From Mya arenaria (taxonomy: Eukaryota > Mollusca > Bivalvia > Myida > Myidae), in the NCBI RefSeq assembly GCF_026914265.1, contig NC_069134.1, positions 11,885,758-11,949,757 on the forward strand: a stretch of 64,000 nucleotides of DNA. Direction: 5' to 3'. The notes beneath the pieces were generated by a model. It had not been told where the DNA came from. It saw only the letters and a list, made by a program, of their open reading frames with translations, and did no database searches. The translations under genes were made by a program, and so were the position numbers. Below are positions 49,302-60,425 of the stretch, in pieces (the stretch's first letter is position 1; the number at the start of each line of letters is the position of its first letter).

Positions 49302-50169
49302 GTAATATGATATCGCAGATCTTGCGAGCATTTTCCCACGATTTGCGGATAAAAACAACCAACAAAACAAAACGACGAAGCGTTTGATGATATTATCATT
49401 GTTTAAAGGCGATTTATTAAAACGAATATTGTTGCTACAATATGTTTTTTAGTTTTTTTTACATACATTTTAATTAAATAGCCATATCTATTTTTGGTGT
49501 TGTCGTCAAGCAAAACATCAGCTATACCTCGAAAACTGTCCAATTCTCACATTTAAAACACATGTAAAATATATATCTGGATATTTTTTTCGAGTTTTGC
49601 TCTTCGCATTGTCATTTTAAATAATTAAAGTGTTATTCATAGTTCTCCAAATCGCTAGTCCATTGAAACCAATGTCTTATTTGATATCGAAACCAATGTC
49701 TTATTTGATATTATCTGGAAAAGTAACCATTAATGGCAGGACGCTAATATCAAAGAAACCGTTCCATAATTCCATCGTTGATACTATGGACACCCCTGTT
49801 GGTCAGTCAAAGAAAGCCGCAGAGGTTTTTAACTAGTAACGTACAATATTGGAAGAAAATGCAGGTTTTGTGAGATCATTTTATCAAACAATAATAATGC
49901 TGGCTGGTCCATTTTGATCACGTGGCCCTCAATGGTAAACATCGAAACCAATTAAAAACTCACGACAGTGAATATTGTGGTAACCGCCTTTGCGTTGCCA
50001 GTGAAAGTTACAAGGTAATATCTATTTTAACGAGTTACGAAAAATATTGAAATATATAAAAGAAATAAGAAAACTGATTGTTTCTGGTATTAAGAGTTCA
50101 TCGGGTAACATAAAAACCAATACAATTTCTTTGATGACATGAAAAAACGAGCAATGCAGTAAACATGTC

Positions 50170-50353
50170 TTAGCCCAGTGTGAGATCGAATAGGTCCGTA
50201 GGATTGACGTTTATGTTGCAGTTATCGGATGTACAACAAAACTCGCAGGTGAAACTGCTCGTGTATAAGAAACGTTCGTCGAAGTTAAGACACCTGTCGT
50301 TCGATGAGTACTTAACGAACCAGCCGTCATGACATTCCTGTTCAGTACCACAT
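50170..50353 (-). CDS. Ly6/uPAR-type last exon, extra copy
   Basis: Same sequence as the exon at 53,029-53,212: acceptor 'tttcaattcag', then 'RCGTEQECHDGWFVKYSSND', 'RCLNFDERF', 'LYTSSFTCEFCCTSDNCN' and a short hydrophilic tail to TAA. No middle exon lies between this copy and the next, so a transcript from the gene would reach the 53.0-kb copy first and this one could serve only as an unused or alternative last exon. It exists because of the near-identical tandem duplication. Confidence 0.65.
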
Positions 50354-50739
50354 CTGAATTGAAACAAAATTCCTCAGAACGCCGAATGCATTTATACTTC
50401 TAGTAATGTTGAGTTCTGCAAATCTATATTAGCAGATAAGATAATAAGGATCAGTATAAGCAAACAATCTTGTGTTCGTGTTAATAGTCTATTTAAACAA
50501 TAAATCAGTAAAATGTTTATAGAATAAATTAATAAAAGTGTATTAAACAGTTTTCGTTTAGAATGCGATAAATATGAGCCAATATTTAGCAATTGCCAGG
50601 AGACCTGATCATCGTTGGTCGAGACACTCGTTTTAAATTTAGCGCGAGCATCTGTTTTATTACCACGCGAAATTATTTCTGCTGAAAGCTTTCTATTTTG
50701 ATCTCAATAACAAATGCCGTTCAACGTAATATACATTTG

Positions 50740-52161
50740 GGCCCGGTTGTTCAAAACTTTCGTTAAAATACTTACGCTTACGCTGACATGTAAGCGTTAA
50801 CCGTTAGTGTTAACATTAACTTACGACATCAGCGTTATCCTGTTGTTCAAAAATCTATCAGCGGAAGCGTTAGCTAACACTGATGTAACGCTTACGTGTT
50901 GGCGTAAACATCAGCGTTAGCTCACTTCCTGTTTGTATTTCCATATTCCTTTCCAATTCTGTGGTCTAATGTGGCGAAAATAAATTTAAACTTACCCCAT
51001 CCACTTGAAGGCTTAGTCCAATTAAAATGTTAAACTTTCATAACTTAGTCACAGGCAGTGGTGTATTTCATTGTTCTAAAGTTTAGTAAAGATAAAATGA
51101 ATAATGACATATTAGATGTGTTTTTTTTGTTAACCAACCGTTATACATTAAGGTATATATAAAGCGACATTATGCATGCAATGGGATTGGGCCACGAGTT
51201 ATGACCTGTGAATTGAAACAGGTTGATCCATTAAAGGGGCGTCTCATCAGAAGGGTTCAGCGTCCGACCATTTCTTATTTACCGACTTATCTGTGTCGTA
51301 ATTTCAAGCGTTCAGATGATGTAAACAGTGGAAGAAAATATTATTTAATTAGATAAATTGGATTTAACACTGTATTTGTGGTGGCTTCCTCCGCTTATGG
51401 TAAACTACCGATATGGAAATAGGAAAGTGATTTGGTCCACCACACTTGTCACATTGACAGTGCATTTCTGGAAGCCCAATCTGTCATCATGGAGATATTT
51501 CACCTCAGGGTCATTTATACAGCTAAATACTCTGCAATTATTTGGCAACCATATTCATTTTATAGCCTGTTTATGATTTAGTTTGGTACTGTAAATAAAT
51601 GAGTAGGTAACACAGTCACAGGTACTTAAAACACTACGCTTATGTATCAAATGTTTCGACAGGTGGTTGGTGATTCAACTTGCAGTGACCAGTCAGAGGA
51701 TAGTATCAAATGTCAGGGACAGTATGATCGACATATCTTATCAATTCACCACCTCAGAGCCAAACACACTTGCTCGCTCCCGGACTGACACCGCCTCTGA
51801 CCGATAAGTCTTACGTTGAAAGTCTCCGGCAAGCAGCTGTACAATTGATTCACTGATATCAAAACAGTAGCGGCATCGCATTTCTAAGTCATCACTTTTC
51901 ATGTAGATCGAAAGAAATAATTTAATTATTTCTTTTCTTCTGTTGTTGAGAAAAGCACTAACTGTGTCAGCCATTTTCAACTGACTATTTAACGTTAAAC
52001 GCTAGACCAACGTTAGAAGAGTCGTTAAGTTAACGCCTACTTAATCGCCGTCAGCGTAAGTGTTAATTTCGAACAACTCATTTAATTTATCGTTGACAGC
52101 GTAACATTTAACGATGAGAGTTAACGTTAAATCCTTAACGAGAGTTTTGAACAACTGGGCC
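50740..52161 (-). mobile_element. PIF/Harbinger-like DNA transposon derivative, copy 2
   Basis: Same ends and same 79-codon transposase-like frame (51,741-51,980) as the copy at 47.4 kb, shortened by the 507-bp indel. It was carried by the tandem duplication and did not transpose independently, since the flanks are duplicated too. Confidence 0.65.
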
Positions 52162-53028
52162 GTAATATGATATCGCAGATCTTGCGAGCATTTTCCCACG
52201 ATTTGCGGATAAAAACAACCAACAAAACAAAACGACGAAGCGTTTGATGATATTATCATTGTTTAAAGGCGATTTATTAAAACGAATATTGTTGCTACAA
52301 TATGTTTTTTAGTTTTTTTTACATACATTTTAATTAAATAGCCATATCTATTTTTGGTGTTGTCGTCAAGCAAAACATCAGCTATACCTCGAAAACTGTC
52401 CAATTCTCACATTTAAAACACATGTAAAATATATATCTGGATATTTTTTCGAGTTTTGCTCTTCGCATTGTCATTTTAAATAATTAAAGTGTTATTCATA
52501 GTTCTCCAAATCGCTAGTCCATTGAAACCAATGTCTTATTTGATATCGAAACCAATGTCTTATTTGATATTATCTGGAAAAGTAACCATTAATGGCAGGA
52601 CGCTAATATCAAAGAAACCGTTCCATAATTCCATCGTTGATACTATGGACACCCCTGTTGGTCAGTCAAAGAAAGCCGCAGAGGTTTTTAACTAGTAACG
52701 TACAATATTGGAAGAAAATGCAGGTTTTGTGAGATCATTTTATCAAACAATAATAATGCTGGCTGGTCCATTTTGATCACGTGGCCCTCAATGGTAAACA
52801 TCGAAACCAATTAAAAACTCACGACAGTGAATATTGTGGTAACCGCCTTTGCGTTGCCAGTGAAAGTTACAAGGTAATATCTATTTTAACGAGTTACGAA
52901 AAATATTGAAATATATAAAAGAAATAAGAAAACTGATTGTTTCTGGTATTAAGAGTTCATCGGGTAACATAAAAACCAATACAATTTCTTTGATGACATG
53001 AAAAAACGAGCAATGCAGTAAACATGTC

Positions 53029-53212
53029 TTAGCCCAGTGTGAGATCGAATAGGTCCGTAGGATTGACGTTTATGTTGCAGTTATCGGATGTACAACAAAA
53101 CTCGCAGGTGAAACTGCTCGTGTATAAGAAACGTTCGTCGAAGTTAAGACACCTGTCGTTCGATGAGTACTTAACGAACCAGCCGTCATGACATTCCTGT
53201 TCAGTACCACAT
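53029..53212 (-). CDS. Ly6/uPAR-type last exon (gene 2)
   Basis: After a strong acceptor ('ttgtttcaattcag') the exon completes the split codon AG|A (Arg) and reads 'RCGTEQECHDGWFVKYSSND', 'RCLNFDERFLYTSSF', 'TCEFCCTSDNCNINVNPTD', 'LFDLTLG' and TAA. CC-x4-CN is the C-terminal signature of the three-finger (Ly6/uPAR) fold. Only about 14 mostly polar residues follow, so there is no hydrophobic GPI-anchor signal and the product is probably secreted (inference). It joins in phase to the middle exon at 54,614-54,749 across a 1.4-kb intron. Confidence 0.8.
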
Positions 53213-54613
53213 CTGAATTGAAACAAAATTCCTCAGAACGCCGAATGCATTTATACTTCTAGTAATGTTGAGTTCTGCAAATCTATATTAGCAGATAAGA
53301 TAATAAGGATCAGTATAAGCAAACAATCTTGTGTTCGTGTTAATAGTCTATTTAAACAATAAATCAGTAAAATGTTTATAGAATAAATTAATAAAAGTGT
53401 ATTAAACAGTTTTCGTTTAGAATGCGATAAATATGAGCCAATATTTAGCAATTGCCAGGAGACCTGATCATCGTTGGTCGAGACACTCGTTTTAAATTTA
53501 GCGCGAGCATCTGTTTTATTACCACGCGAAATTATTTCTGCTGAAAGCTTTCTATTTTGATCTCAATAACAAATGCCGTTCAACGTCAACATTTGAACAT
53601 GTATAGAACGAGACTTCATTTTGATACCTTCCAGAAATTTAGTTTTACAACTACCACCAACTTGCAATACGTTTAATCGAAACAAAATCATTTTCCCACA
53701 TGTTGTAGTTTGATGATCTATAAAATTGTGATTTTGATTCAAAGTCTTTGACCTGGAAAAATCTGCTGCTAGTGACTAAAGAAATTAAATACATCACCGT
53801 GCTCAAAATGTTCAAATATTGGGTGAAAGAGAAACGCAGGCAAAATACATATGTAGCATTGCGAACTGAACGAAAGAAATAGTATGATAATATTCTATAA
53901 GGCGGCAACAAAGTCTACTAATATGTATGATGTTAAGCGTTCGTGAACCATTTTCACCCCAGGGAAACATTTTAGGCTACAGGCGTTGTTGGCAACACAC
54001 TGGTCAACAGATGATATATCCAATGCCTAGTAGTTTGAGGATAACAAAAAGTATATTGCCTTATTGTCACACTCAATCTCTTAACGTTGGTTGGTAAGTT
54101 TTCGTTCTATACATTTCTTATAATTCAATGTAAATTGAGGGCCAAGCTTAATAACAAACAACTTAACGATAACCCTACAAAAATAGAATAACAGTCAACA
54201 GGATATTATATAAACGTTAAAATATCTTTATTTAAGGTTCGGGTAACCACATTGGAACGGACAGCAAATTTATAGTTCACTGGGGTTGTAATCAACCTCA
54301 AAGTTGTCCAAAGACAAACAAAACATCGACTTTTAACTCTGTTTCTTTGGTATAAAGATACACTATCCTTTTTAAATTACACAAGTGTTATCATAATTAC
54401 TTAGATATGCATTGCAAGAATTCAATTTTCTAGACGTATTTATATGACGGGCTATTTTTTCTCAGTAGCCAAAAGTTTAAAAAAATGAAGGAAGTAATCG
54501 TGTTGTTCTTTGATTGATTTTCGCTTGGTACAAATTGAAACTAAAAGCGCTTTCTATATTATCCTGAACAAATTGCGGAAATACAGTAACGACTATGTTA
54601 GATCTTTCTGTAC

Positions 54614-54749
54614 CTTCTAACTACTGTTCTCGATGCAACTGCGTTGTTTTTCAGCTCATTTATGCAAAATTGCTTGTCCACAGTGCATGTAACGGGGTGG
54701 TAAAGGTTCTCGCAAAGGCTTACGGGTCCCGAGCAGGCATAACATGTCC
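54614..54749 (-). CDS. Ly6/uPAR-type middle exon (gene 2)
   Basis: 136 bp on the minus strand, from acceptor 'tgtatttcag' to donor 'agaag|gtacag'. It encodes 'TCYACSGPVSLCENLYHPVT', 'CTVDKQFCINELKN' and 'NAVASRTVVR'. The start C-Y-x-C and the spacing of the next cysteines are typical of the first two loops of a three-finger domain. With the last exon the mature part carries 12 cysteines, two more than the classic ten, so an extra disulphide is likely (inference). It ends in phase 2 and the last exon begins in matching phase. The signal-peptide exon was not found; it should lie further right on the minus strand, possibly in or beyond the gap. Confidence 0.8.
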
Positions 54750-54985
54750 CTGAAATACACATTACCTTGCTTTCAATTATTGACACCACAAAATTGTGCT
54801 GGTAATGTTCAGGAATAAACCAGTGCATTAAAAACTAAGAAATAAATACGTTACCACATTACAATAAACAATGAATGTACAATATCGACTGTACTTTTCA
54901 GTTTTTGCAAAACAATACTATTCTAGAAAAGTGTGCCATTATATCTTTGAAGTGTTTATGTAAATATAGCTTATATATGTCTTAC

Positions 54986-55024
54986 TATGTGTAGTTGCAT
55001 TGGGCACCGAGCCACTCTGGATGT
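54986..55024 (-). CDS. possible 39-bp exon upstream of Ly6 gene 2
   Basis: Minus strand: acceptor 'cgcttacttcag', 39 bp, donor 'gtaaga'. In the phase that joins the middle exon it reads 'QSGSVPNATTH', against 'QSRSVPIATTH' in gene 1. It would encode the short segment before the first cysteine. The conserved splice sites in both paralogues support it; its small size and good flank conservation keep confidence low. Confidence 0.4.
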
Positions 55025-56335
55025 CTGAAGTAAGCGAGATAAGTCATGTTAATGATATCTATCATGACATTCCAATGTTTGAAAATGCATCAACAGCTGT
55101 TAAGGTCATAATCTAAAATCCAATGTCAAATTTGCGTTTGTTAAGGACATCGAAACAAACACACATTCAAATCCAAATGCAATTCAACAGAGCAAATCGG
55201 CATTTTAGTGTAAACAATGATAAAGTACGAGCATACATGCATTGATCATATACTGTTTAAACAAAGTTCATGTAACCTAGAAGTATACAATTAATAAAAG
55301 TTTCTTGGTTTGAATTGTGTAAGACATGAACCCTCTTATACAGAAACTAGGCAGCACAAGACAGAAACGCAGATAAGTTTGGGAATCCCACTATTTTAGT
55401 GGCATTTCGATTGAGTTCGACCCTTTTGTTAAGTTTTTTTCCATTACTTTTGAATTGAAGTAGGCGAAGCGTCGATACTTTATTGAGGCCTTAAGTTAGA
55501 AAATTATAAACTGTTGAACGCATTTCAAAGCAACTTCATGGGTTATCTACAGCAATGAGTATATGTGTAGCAAATCCGATCGCTCTAGCTATTATTGTTT
55601 CGAATGATGAGCAGAACGGACAGGAATATACCTCTATAGCAGTGGTGGTAGGTCATTTCCAAAATTACATCACTCATAACAGGGATTTGCCAATCGTTCG
55701 TTTACAAACCTTCTAGTTGGACCGCTTTCGATGACACCAAACCACTCACAAGGAACAACCATGCTGCATGATCAGGAAAATGTACACATACACAACTTTA
55801 ACATGCTCACTTGATAAAAACAATCTGTATGTTCATGACTCCAAACGAACATTAAAACTACACGGATAAGTACAGTATCGCTGAAATTAAAAACAAAAAC
55901 AACACGAGAATTTGAAGCAAACGAGTGAATGATTTACGTAGATCCAGTCATTCTATTCAAAGTGACACAGCATATCATTATCTTTGGACCCATCACGCAA
56001 AACGGTAAGGACCTTACTACCGTCTACAAAAACTGTAAACTCACGCATGTATAGACATGTAGCAATTGTTGCTAATTACAATAAGAGAATAAGTACTTAT
56101 AATTAATAAATGGTATCATTATCTTTAGACCCATCACACAATTGATAATGAACTTATTACCGTGGACAAACACTGTGAAGTCACGCATGTAAAAATGTCG
56201 AAATTGTTGAAAATTGCAATATATGTGAAAATACATCTCGTGCATACAAATTCCTGAAACAAAGGAATTCGTAACCCCACCTAAACCCTCAAAATTAACC
56301 AAAAAATGGTGATTAAATGAATGTTTTATAAACAA

Positions 56336-56460
56336 CAAGGCCGCTACGGTTGGCAAACCTAGGCTCGTCTGTTGTAGTTAAATCGCAAAAAAGGACACAA
56401 GTCCTTTTTGCGATTTAACTACAATAGACGAGCCTAGGTTTGCCAACCGTAGCGGCCTTG
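56336..56460. repeat. near-perfect 60-bp palindrome (hairpin) with 4-base centre
   Basis: The left arm 'caaggccgctacggttggca' onward is repeated in reverse complement ending 'gccaaccgtagcggccttg'; arms of about 60 bases differ at one substitution and one length difference, around a central 'acaa'. Paralogous unit C (about 45,425-45,500) has only one, diverged, version of the arm, so the second arm arose by inverted duplication in unit D. Confidence 0.95.
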
Positions 56461-56882
56461 TAAACAACAATTAATAAAGCCTGAGTAATGGACATGGCTT
56501 TGCGTGTGTACTATGGTTCTTCAGACATGTGAATGATTACAAGTTTCTTTTTTATATCTTGAACGGTTTTGTGTTATGGCGACGGCTAAAAAGTTTACAA
56601 TACAACTCCAATGCCGACGACGCCGTCGTAAAACGCTATGACAATAACTCGGAAGACAGACAAGGTAAAACATATGAACCGGTGTCTAACAGCCGGAGAG
56701 TTATACTGGCTCGGTCGAGCAACACATCTGGTATTGCCTGTTTTAAAAATATTCTCCTGCTTATTAGCATCTAAATACAGTACAGATCAATGAAAGAATG
56801 GTATTATTTTTTTCTAAATATATCTTTATACATACATATTAAACGTTTTACGTACGAACGATCAAATCCGAACAGATCAGTT

Positions 56883-56982
56883 NNNNNNNNNNNNNNNNNN
56901 NNNNNNNNNNNNNNNNNNNNNNNNNNNNNNNNNNNNNNNNNNNNNNNNNNNNNNNNNNNNNNNNNNNNNNNNNNNNNNNNNN
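56883..56982. other. assembly gap (100 N)
   Basis: Exactly 100 unknown bases, the usual placeholder for a gap of unknown size. Sequences on the two sides may not be neighbours. Confidence 0.99.
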
Positions 56983-58147
56983 GAGCCGGTATGGAAAACC
57001 ACAGAGACCACAGTTTTACCAGCACTGGTTCTTGTCCTTGAAAATTCCTCTGTGGCTACAGCAACCAGGCTGGCTATTAAAATAAGCAATAAATTAGGGT
57101 TTTTAAAACATTTATACTGTATTAAGGTTGTGTTTTTTAATGCATTAAGGGAAAAGGCTCTATTCTTTATGAAAGCTGCTCACTTTTTATTTATTTTGCC
57201 TTGAGAAATGTCAAGTTTTTCAATGAATAAATTGAATAAATGAATGAATTAATGAATATATATGAATGATTGATAGAATGAATTAATGAATTAATGAAAG
57301 GTGGCATTATTTCTTTAAAATTGGGATCTCATTGTGTTGCTGTGATTGTTAAAGTATATGTTTTCTTGTCCATAAGCTGAAAATCATATGCACACTAAAT
57401 AAAACATCATTCTGCATCCTATGTGCAGTAAGTTTTGTTTAATTGCTTATAGAATTTGCAATTATTGTAATGTTTGCTTAAAAGAGCAAACAAAATGTGT
57501 GAATAGATGCACAATACAGACCAAAGACTGATACAAGTCAGCAGTTTCATTAGAAAATAATATTATTATCAAAGCCACATCAGAAATGATTGACAACATG
57601 AAAGAAATTCATTTAGGAATGGAACAAACAGTCTCAATGGGCTTTTATGACCAAACTGTCTCACTTTGTACTTCAGTTTGGATACCATTTTTTAATATAT
57701 TATCTTGAAGTACTTACAAATTACAGCATGTTGGCAAACACCAAGTACAGCTTGGCCTCTGGTGGGCAGCTTGGTGGGGGGGGGGGGGGGGGGGGTCTTC
57801 AACAGACAGTTCCTCCTGGGTCTGCTTCCTATGTTAAAAAAATCCCTCCATTTATACTTTGGAATTGAAAGTGAGGCTTTCATTCATTAGTTACCATCAT
57901 TTGGAACTATTTCCAAACATTAAATTGAAAGTGAAAGTAGTTTTTTTTAAAAATGTCAAAAATATATAAGAAAATTATATATTATTAATTTATATTATGT
58001 AATATAAGATTTTCACATTTCATACTCAAACACCAATATTCTATGGCTAAGCACTGTCAACTGGCCAAATTTCAACCAGATAGCTGTATAAATTAAGAAT
58101 TTATAACAATTTAAAATAGGCCACCCCTCCAAAAGCTTCCTCTATAT
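56983..58147. other. intergenic after the gap; simple repeats, no gene recognised
   Basis: Holds a (GAAT)n-like stretch at about 57,225-57,297 and a run of 20 G at 57,776-57,795. A minus-strand hydrophobic run at 57,030-57,090 ('LLILIASLVAVA') looks like a signal peptide but has no in-frame ATG and runs into the gap, so it is not called. Confidence 0.5.
57776..57795. repeat. poly-G run (20 bases)
   Basis: Twenty consecutive G on the plus strand. Frames across it that encode poly-Gly or poly-Pro are by-products. Confidence 0.95.
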
Positions 58148-58605
58148 CAGGCGTGAGACCACAGTTATTTTTACTATATGTTTCATATAGACACTAACCT
58201 GGCTTTTGACTTTATACACACCCCAATTGAAAAACAAGGACATGGCATCTCTAGAACAATTCAAGACACAAAATATAATCACAAGAAAACACCATGTTGA
58301 CCATTGACCCGACTGTCAAAATTGAGTTCAAATACATAACCCTTCCGCCAGGGAGTCAATCGGCTACAAACAACTAATTTTCAGACTTCCACAAGCTATG
58401 ATTTTTCCAATATTTACATTGAAAACTATCAATTTCTGCAATAGAGTGTTAAATTCAGTCAAGTTCTCTGCAAAAAGAACATTTTTTGCTTCTTTTTCAT
58501 TCAATTTTAATAAAATATTGATACTTGAACACAAGCACTCTTTGTTTCTGTATTCACATCCGGATCTTGGTCAACGGGGGGCAGATAACTGTGGTCTTGA
58601 GCCTG
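58148..58605. mobile_element. possible MITE (458 bp) with 21-bp inverted ends
   Basis: The left end is 'caggcgtgagaccacagtta'; the right end, reversed, is 'caggctcaagaccacagtta', three mismatches. No obvious target duplication and no transposase frame. The match between the ends is too long for chance but the borders are uncertain. Confidence 0.55.
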
Positions 58606-59240
58606 TTAATTCGCAGTGTGTTTGTCAACAAGTAATTGTTACTGCATCCATAACCCGACGAGTTATTGAAAGTATACACGAGCGTGGGTGAATTATTTCA
58701 ATCACGAGGTATTTTATTACATGCTAAACCTTGTTTCCGGTTTAATATAACCAGTGCGTTTTGTTTTGCATTACATATGCGTACTATAACATTGCTCTAT
58801 TTCTGTTGGTAAATAATATTTGTATATACTTTAATTGGACAAAAATAACTTAATTGATAACCTTCATGCAAATGGAATGCTTCTTTCTCTTTTTGTTGAA
58901 TGATAAACCTTAACAATTTGAACAGAATAGCTAATTTTCTATCGAAATTATTAGAGGAAAAAATGATATTTCGTCGTGCGCATTAAGCCAGCAAAGTTTG
59001 AAGAACATATGACGAAATTGAAATTCACCCCTCTTTCTTTTTTAAGATTCATGCTTATTTTTCAATTTTACCTCACACCCTTCAAATTTATGCGGTATAG
59101 CAAACACTTGAAGATAAGGAAATGATAACAAATATTATCATGTTTATAAAGTAAAAAAGACATAATATTTGTTATAAACAAAGGTACATATGCATGAACT
59201 AAGCGTTTGCTTTTGCCCGAAATATGTTTATATAATTCTG
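58606..59240. other. 3' flank of the RING gene, no feature recognised
   Basis: A+T-rich spacer; would contain the 3' UTR of the minus-strand RING gene. I found no exact AATAAA on the minus strand close to the stop. Confidence 0.4.
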
Positions 59241-60425
59241 CTAAGTTTGAGCGGGTCCAAGAACCTTCTGAATAATTCCTCTACACAATGGACATCGGTA
59301 ATCGTGCTCAATCACACGGAATATACATGATTGGCATATACCTCTGTGCAAACATGGCACTATCGTTACAAATTCCTTTTCTTCAAAACATATAACACAT
59401 TCCTCGCATATGTTGTCGTTCTGCGAAGAAAAGTCACCGTCAACACTAGTTTTCACATTAAGCTTATTCTTGATGTTGGTCCAGATATCATTTTCCATTA
59501 TAAAGTGCTTGAGTCGAATCCATTTGATTCGAAAGTAAAGTTTTGCATAGCCAAAAATGATATTTACATGATACACCGTGTCATTGCGTGCTTCATGGAA
59601 TAGCGATCGGCTTGATATAAGCATGAAACGAACATATATCACTATTCCAAACGTCACAATGCCTAGAATGCCAGTGTACAGCAGCGGATGAAGAAAAAAG
59701 TTTAGAAGGATGGCACATGCTGTTCTCCAAATATCCGTGGCGGCGTAGATTACCGGCAATATGAGAACACACTTTATACCGTGTCGTTCCCACACTCTTT
59801 CTAATCGCCCTCTTGACTGCTCAATTGACCCAAATGCACAAAACAAGCATACTAATGTTAGACATACTATCGTCATCCAGAACAGCGCATCACAAACAGG
59901 AAAGACGAAATTTAAGACGACAAAGTCGATGATAGTTATATAGCCTACTAAAGTCGTAGACAGTAAAGATATTGCCACTGATATAACACTAAGGATGTTG
60001 ACAATAACAGAACAAAGAATGTACATAACTGCTCTGATTGTGAAAACAAGGCATTCTTTCATGCAAAATAGTATCACATCAAGTAGAATGTATAAAGTGC
60101 CATTCAAAATGTTCTGTATAAGGCTGAGCAAAGTTGTAATCACAGTCACAGGGGTTCTTAATATAACATCCAGTGTTGCTGCTATAAAATAAACTATACT
60201 CGTCATTGCTGTACTTATGTTTTGGAAGAAGTTTTCTATGTTGTAAATGGACGTTGACATTTCGCGTTCAATGTACGAACTTGCATGTTTTACTGCTTTG
60301 AGCAATAGCGATAAGCTGTCTTGTGCAACGTTCATATCTTCTGTATATGCCTCCATATTTTGATTATCTAAAGTACCGCTACTATCCTTTTCAACAAATT
60401 GCAGGACTTTAAATGCATTTAACAT
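59241..60425 (-). CDS. multi-pass membrane RING E3 ligase, RNF26-like
   Basis: Single intact frame of 394 codons, without introns. The ATG at 60,425 is directly preceded by an in-frame TGA, so this is the true frame start. Residues 1-65 are soluble; about 66-290 hold five or more hydrophobic segments (for example 'MTSIVYFIAATLDVIL', 'SVIVNILSVISVAISLLSTT', 'ALFWMTIVCLTLVCLFCAFG', 'TGILGIVTFGIVIYVRFML'); then a basic cytosolic stretch and a C-terminal C3HC4 RING: Cys343, Cys346, Cys358, His360, Cys364, Cys367, Cys378, Cys381 ('CVIC', 'PCLHRGICQSC', 'CPLC'). Several membrane segments followed by a RING at the very C-terminus, with a compact C-x-H-x3-C, is the layout of vertebrate RNF26, an ER ubiquitin ligase that organises perinuclear endosomes and modulates STING (known for RNF26). 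Length is close to RNF26 (about 430). All zinc ligands are present, so it is likely active; orthology is not proven. Confidence 0.85.
   Translation of the reverse strand: MLNAFKVLQFVEKDSSGTLDNQNMEAYTEDMNVAQDSLSLLLKAVKHASSYIEREMSTSIYNIENFFQNISTAMTSIVYFIAATLDVILRTPVTVITTLLSLIQNILNGTLYILLDVILFCMKECLVFTIRAVMYILCSVIVNILSVISVAISLLSTTLVGYITIIDFVVLNFVFPVCDALFWMTIVCLTLVCLFCAFGSIEQSRGRLERVWERHGIKCVLILPVIYAATDIWRTACAILLNFFLHPLLYTGILGIVTFGIVIYVRFMLISSRSLFHEARNDTVYHVNIIFGYAKLYFRIKWIRLKHFIMENDIWTNIKNKLNVKTSVDGDFSSQNDNICEECVICFEEKEFVTIVPCLHRGICQSCIFRVIEHDYRCPLCRGIIQKVLGPAQT

Larger units (their letters stand above)
47361..50726. repeat. near-identical tandem duplication, first copy
   Basis: Apart from one 507-bp indel, one short T-run difference and a few single-base differences near 47.69 and 47.78 kb, this equals 50,727-53,588 base for base as far as I can read. 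The junction is direct: '...gccgttcaacgt' followed by 'aatatacatttgggcc'. The first copy carries 507 bp (47,794-48,300) absent from the second. Confidence 0.95.
50727..53588. repeat. near-identical tandem duplication, second copy
   Basis: Second copy of 47,361-50,726 without the 507-bp segment. It ends at '...gccgttcaacgt' where unique sequence 'caacatttgaac' resumes. See the finding on haplotype or recent duplication. Confidence 0.95.
49931..56882. repeat. Ly6 cluster unit D (paralogous to 39.74-46.40 kb)
   Basis: Collinear with unit C through last exon, intron, middle exon, 39-bp exon and the upstream words, until cut by the assembly gap. It is interrupted by the second copy of the near-identical duplication, which adds an extra last exon. 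Confidence 0.8.

Noticed and set aside
56983-57092. Hydrophobic minus-strand segment 'LLILIASLVAVA' as a signal peptide for the Ly6 gene
   Set aside because: No in-frame ATG, the frame runs into the gap, and sequence across a gap of unknown size cannot be joined to the gene.
59331-60192. Plus-strand and off-frame ORFs over the RING gene
   Set aside because: Shadows of the 394-codon minus-strand frame.
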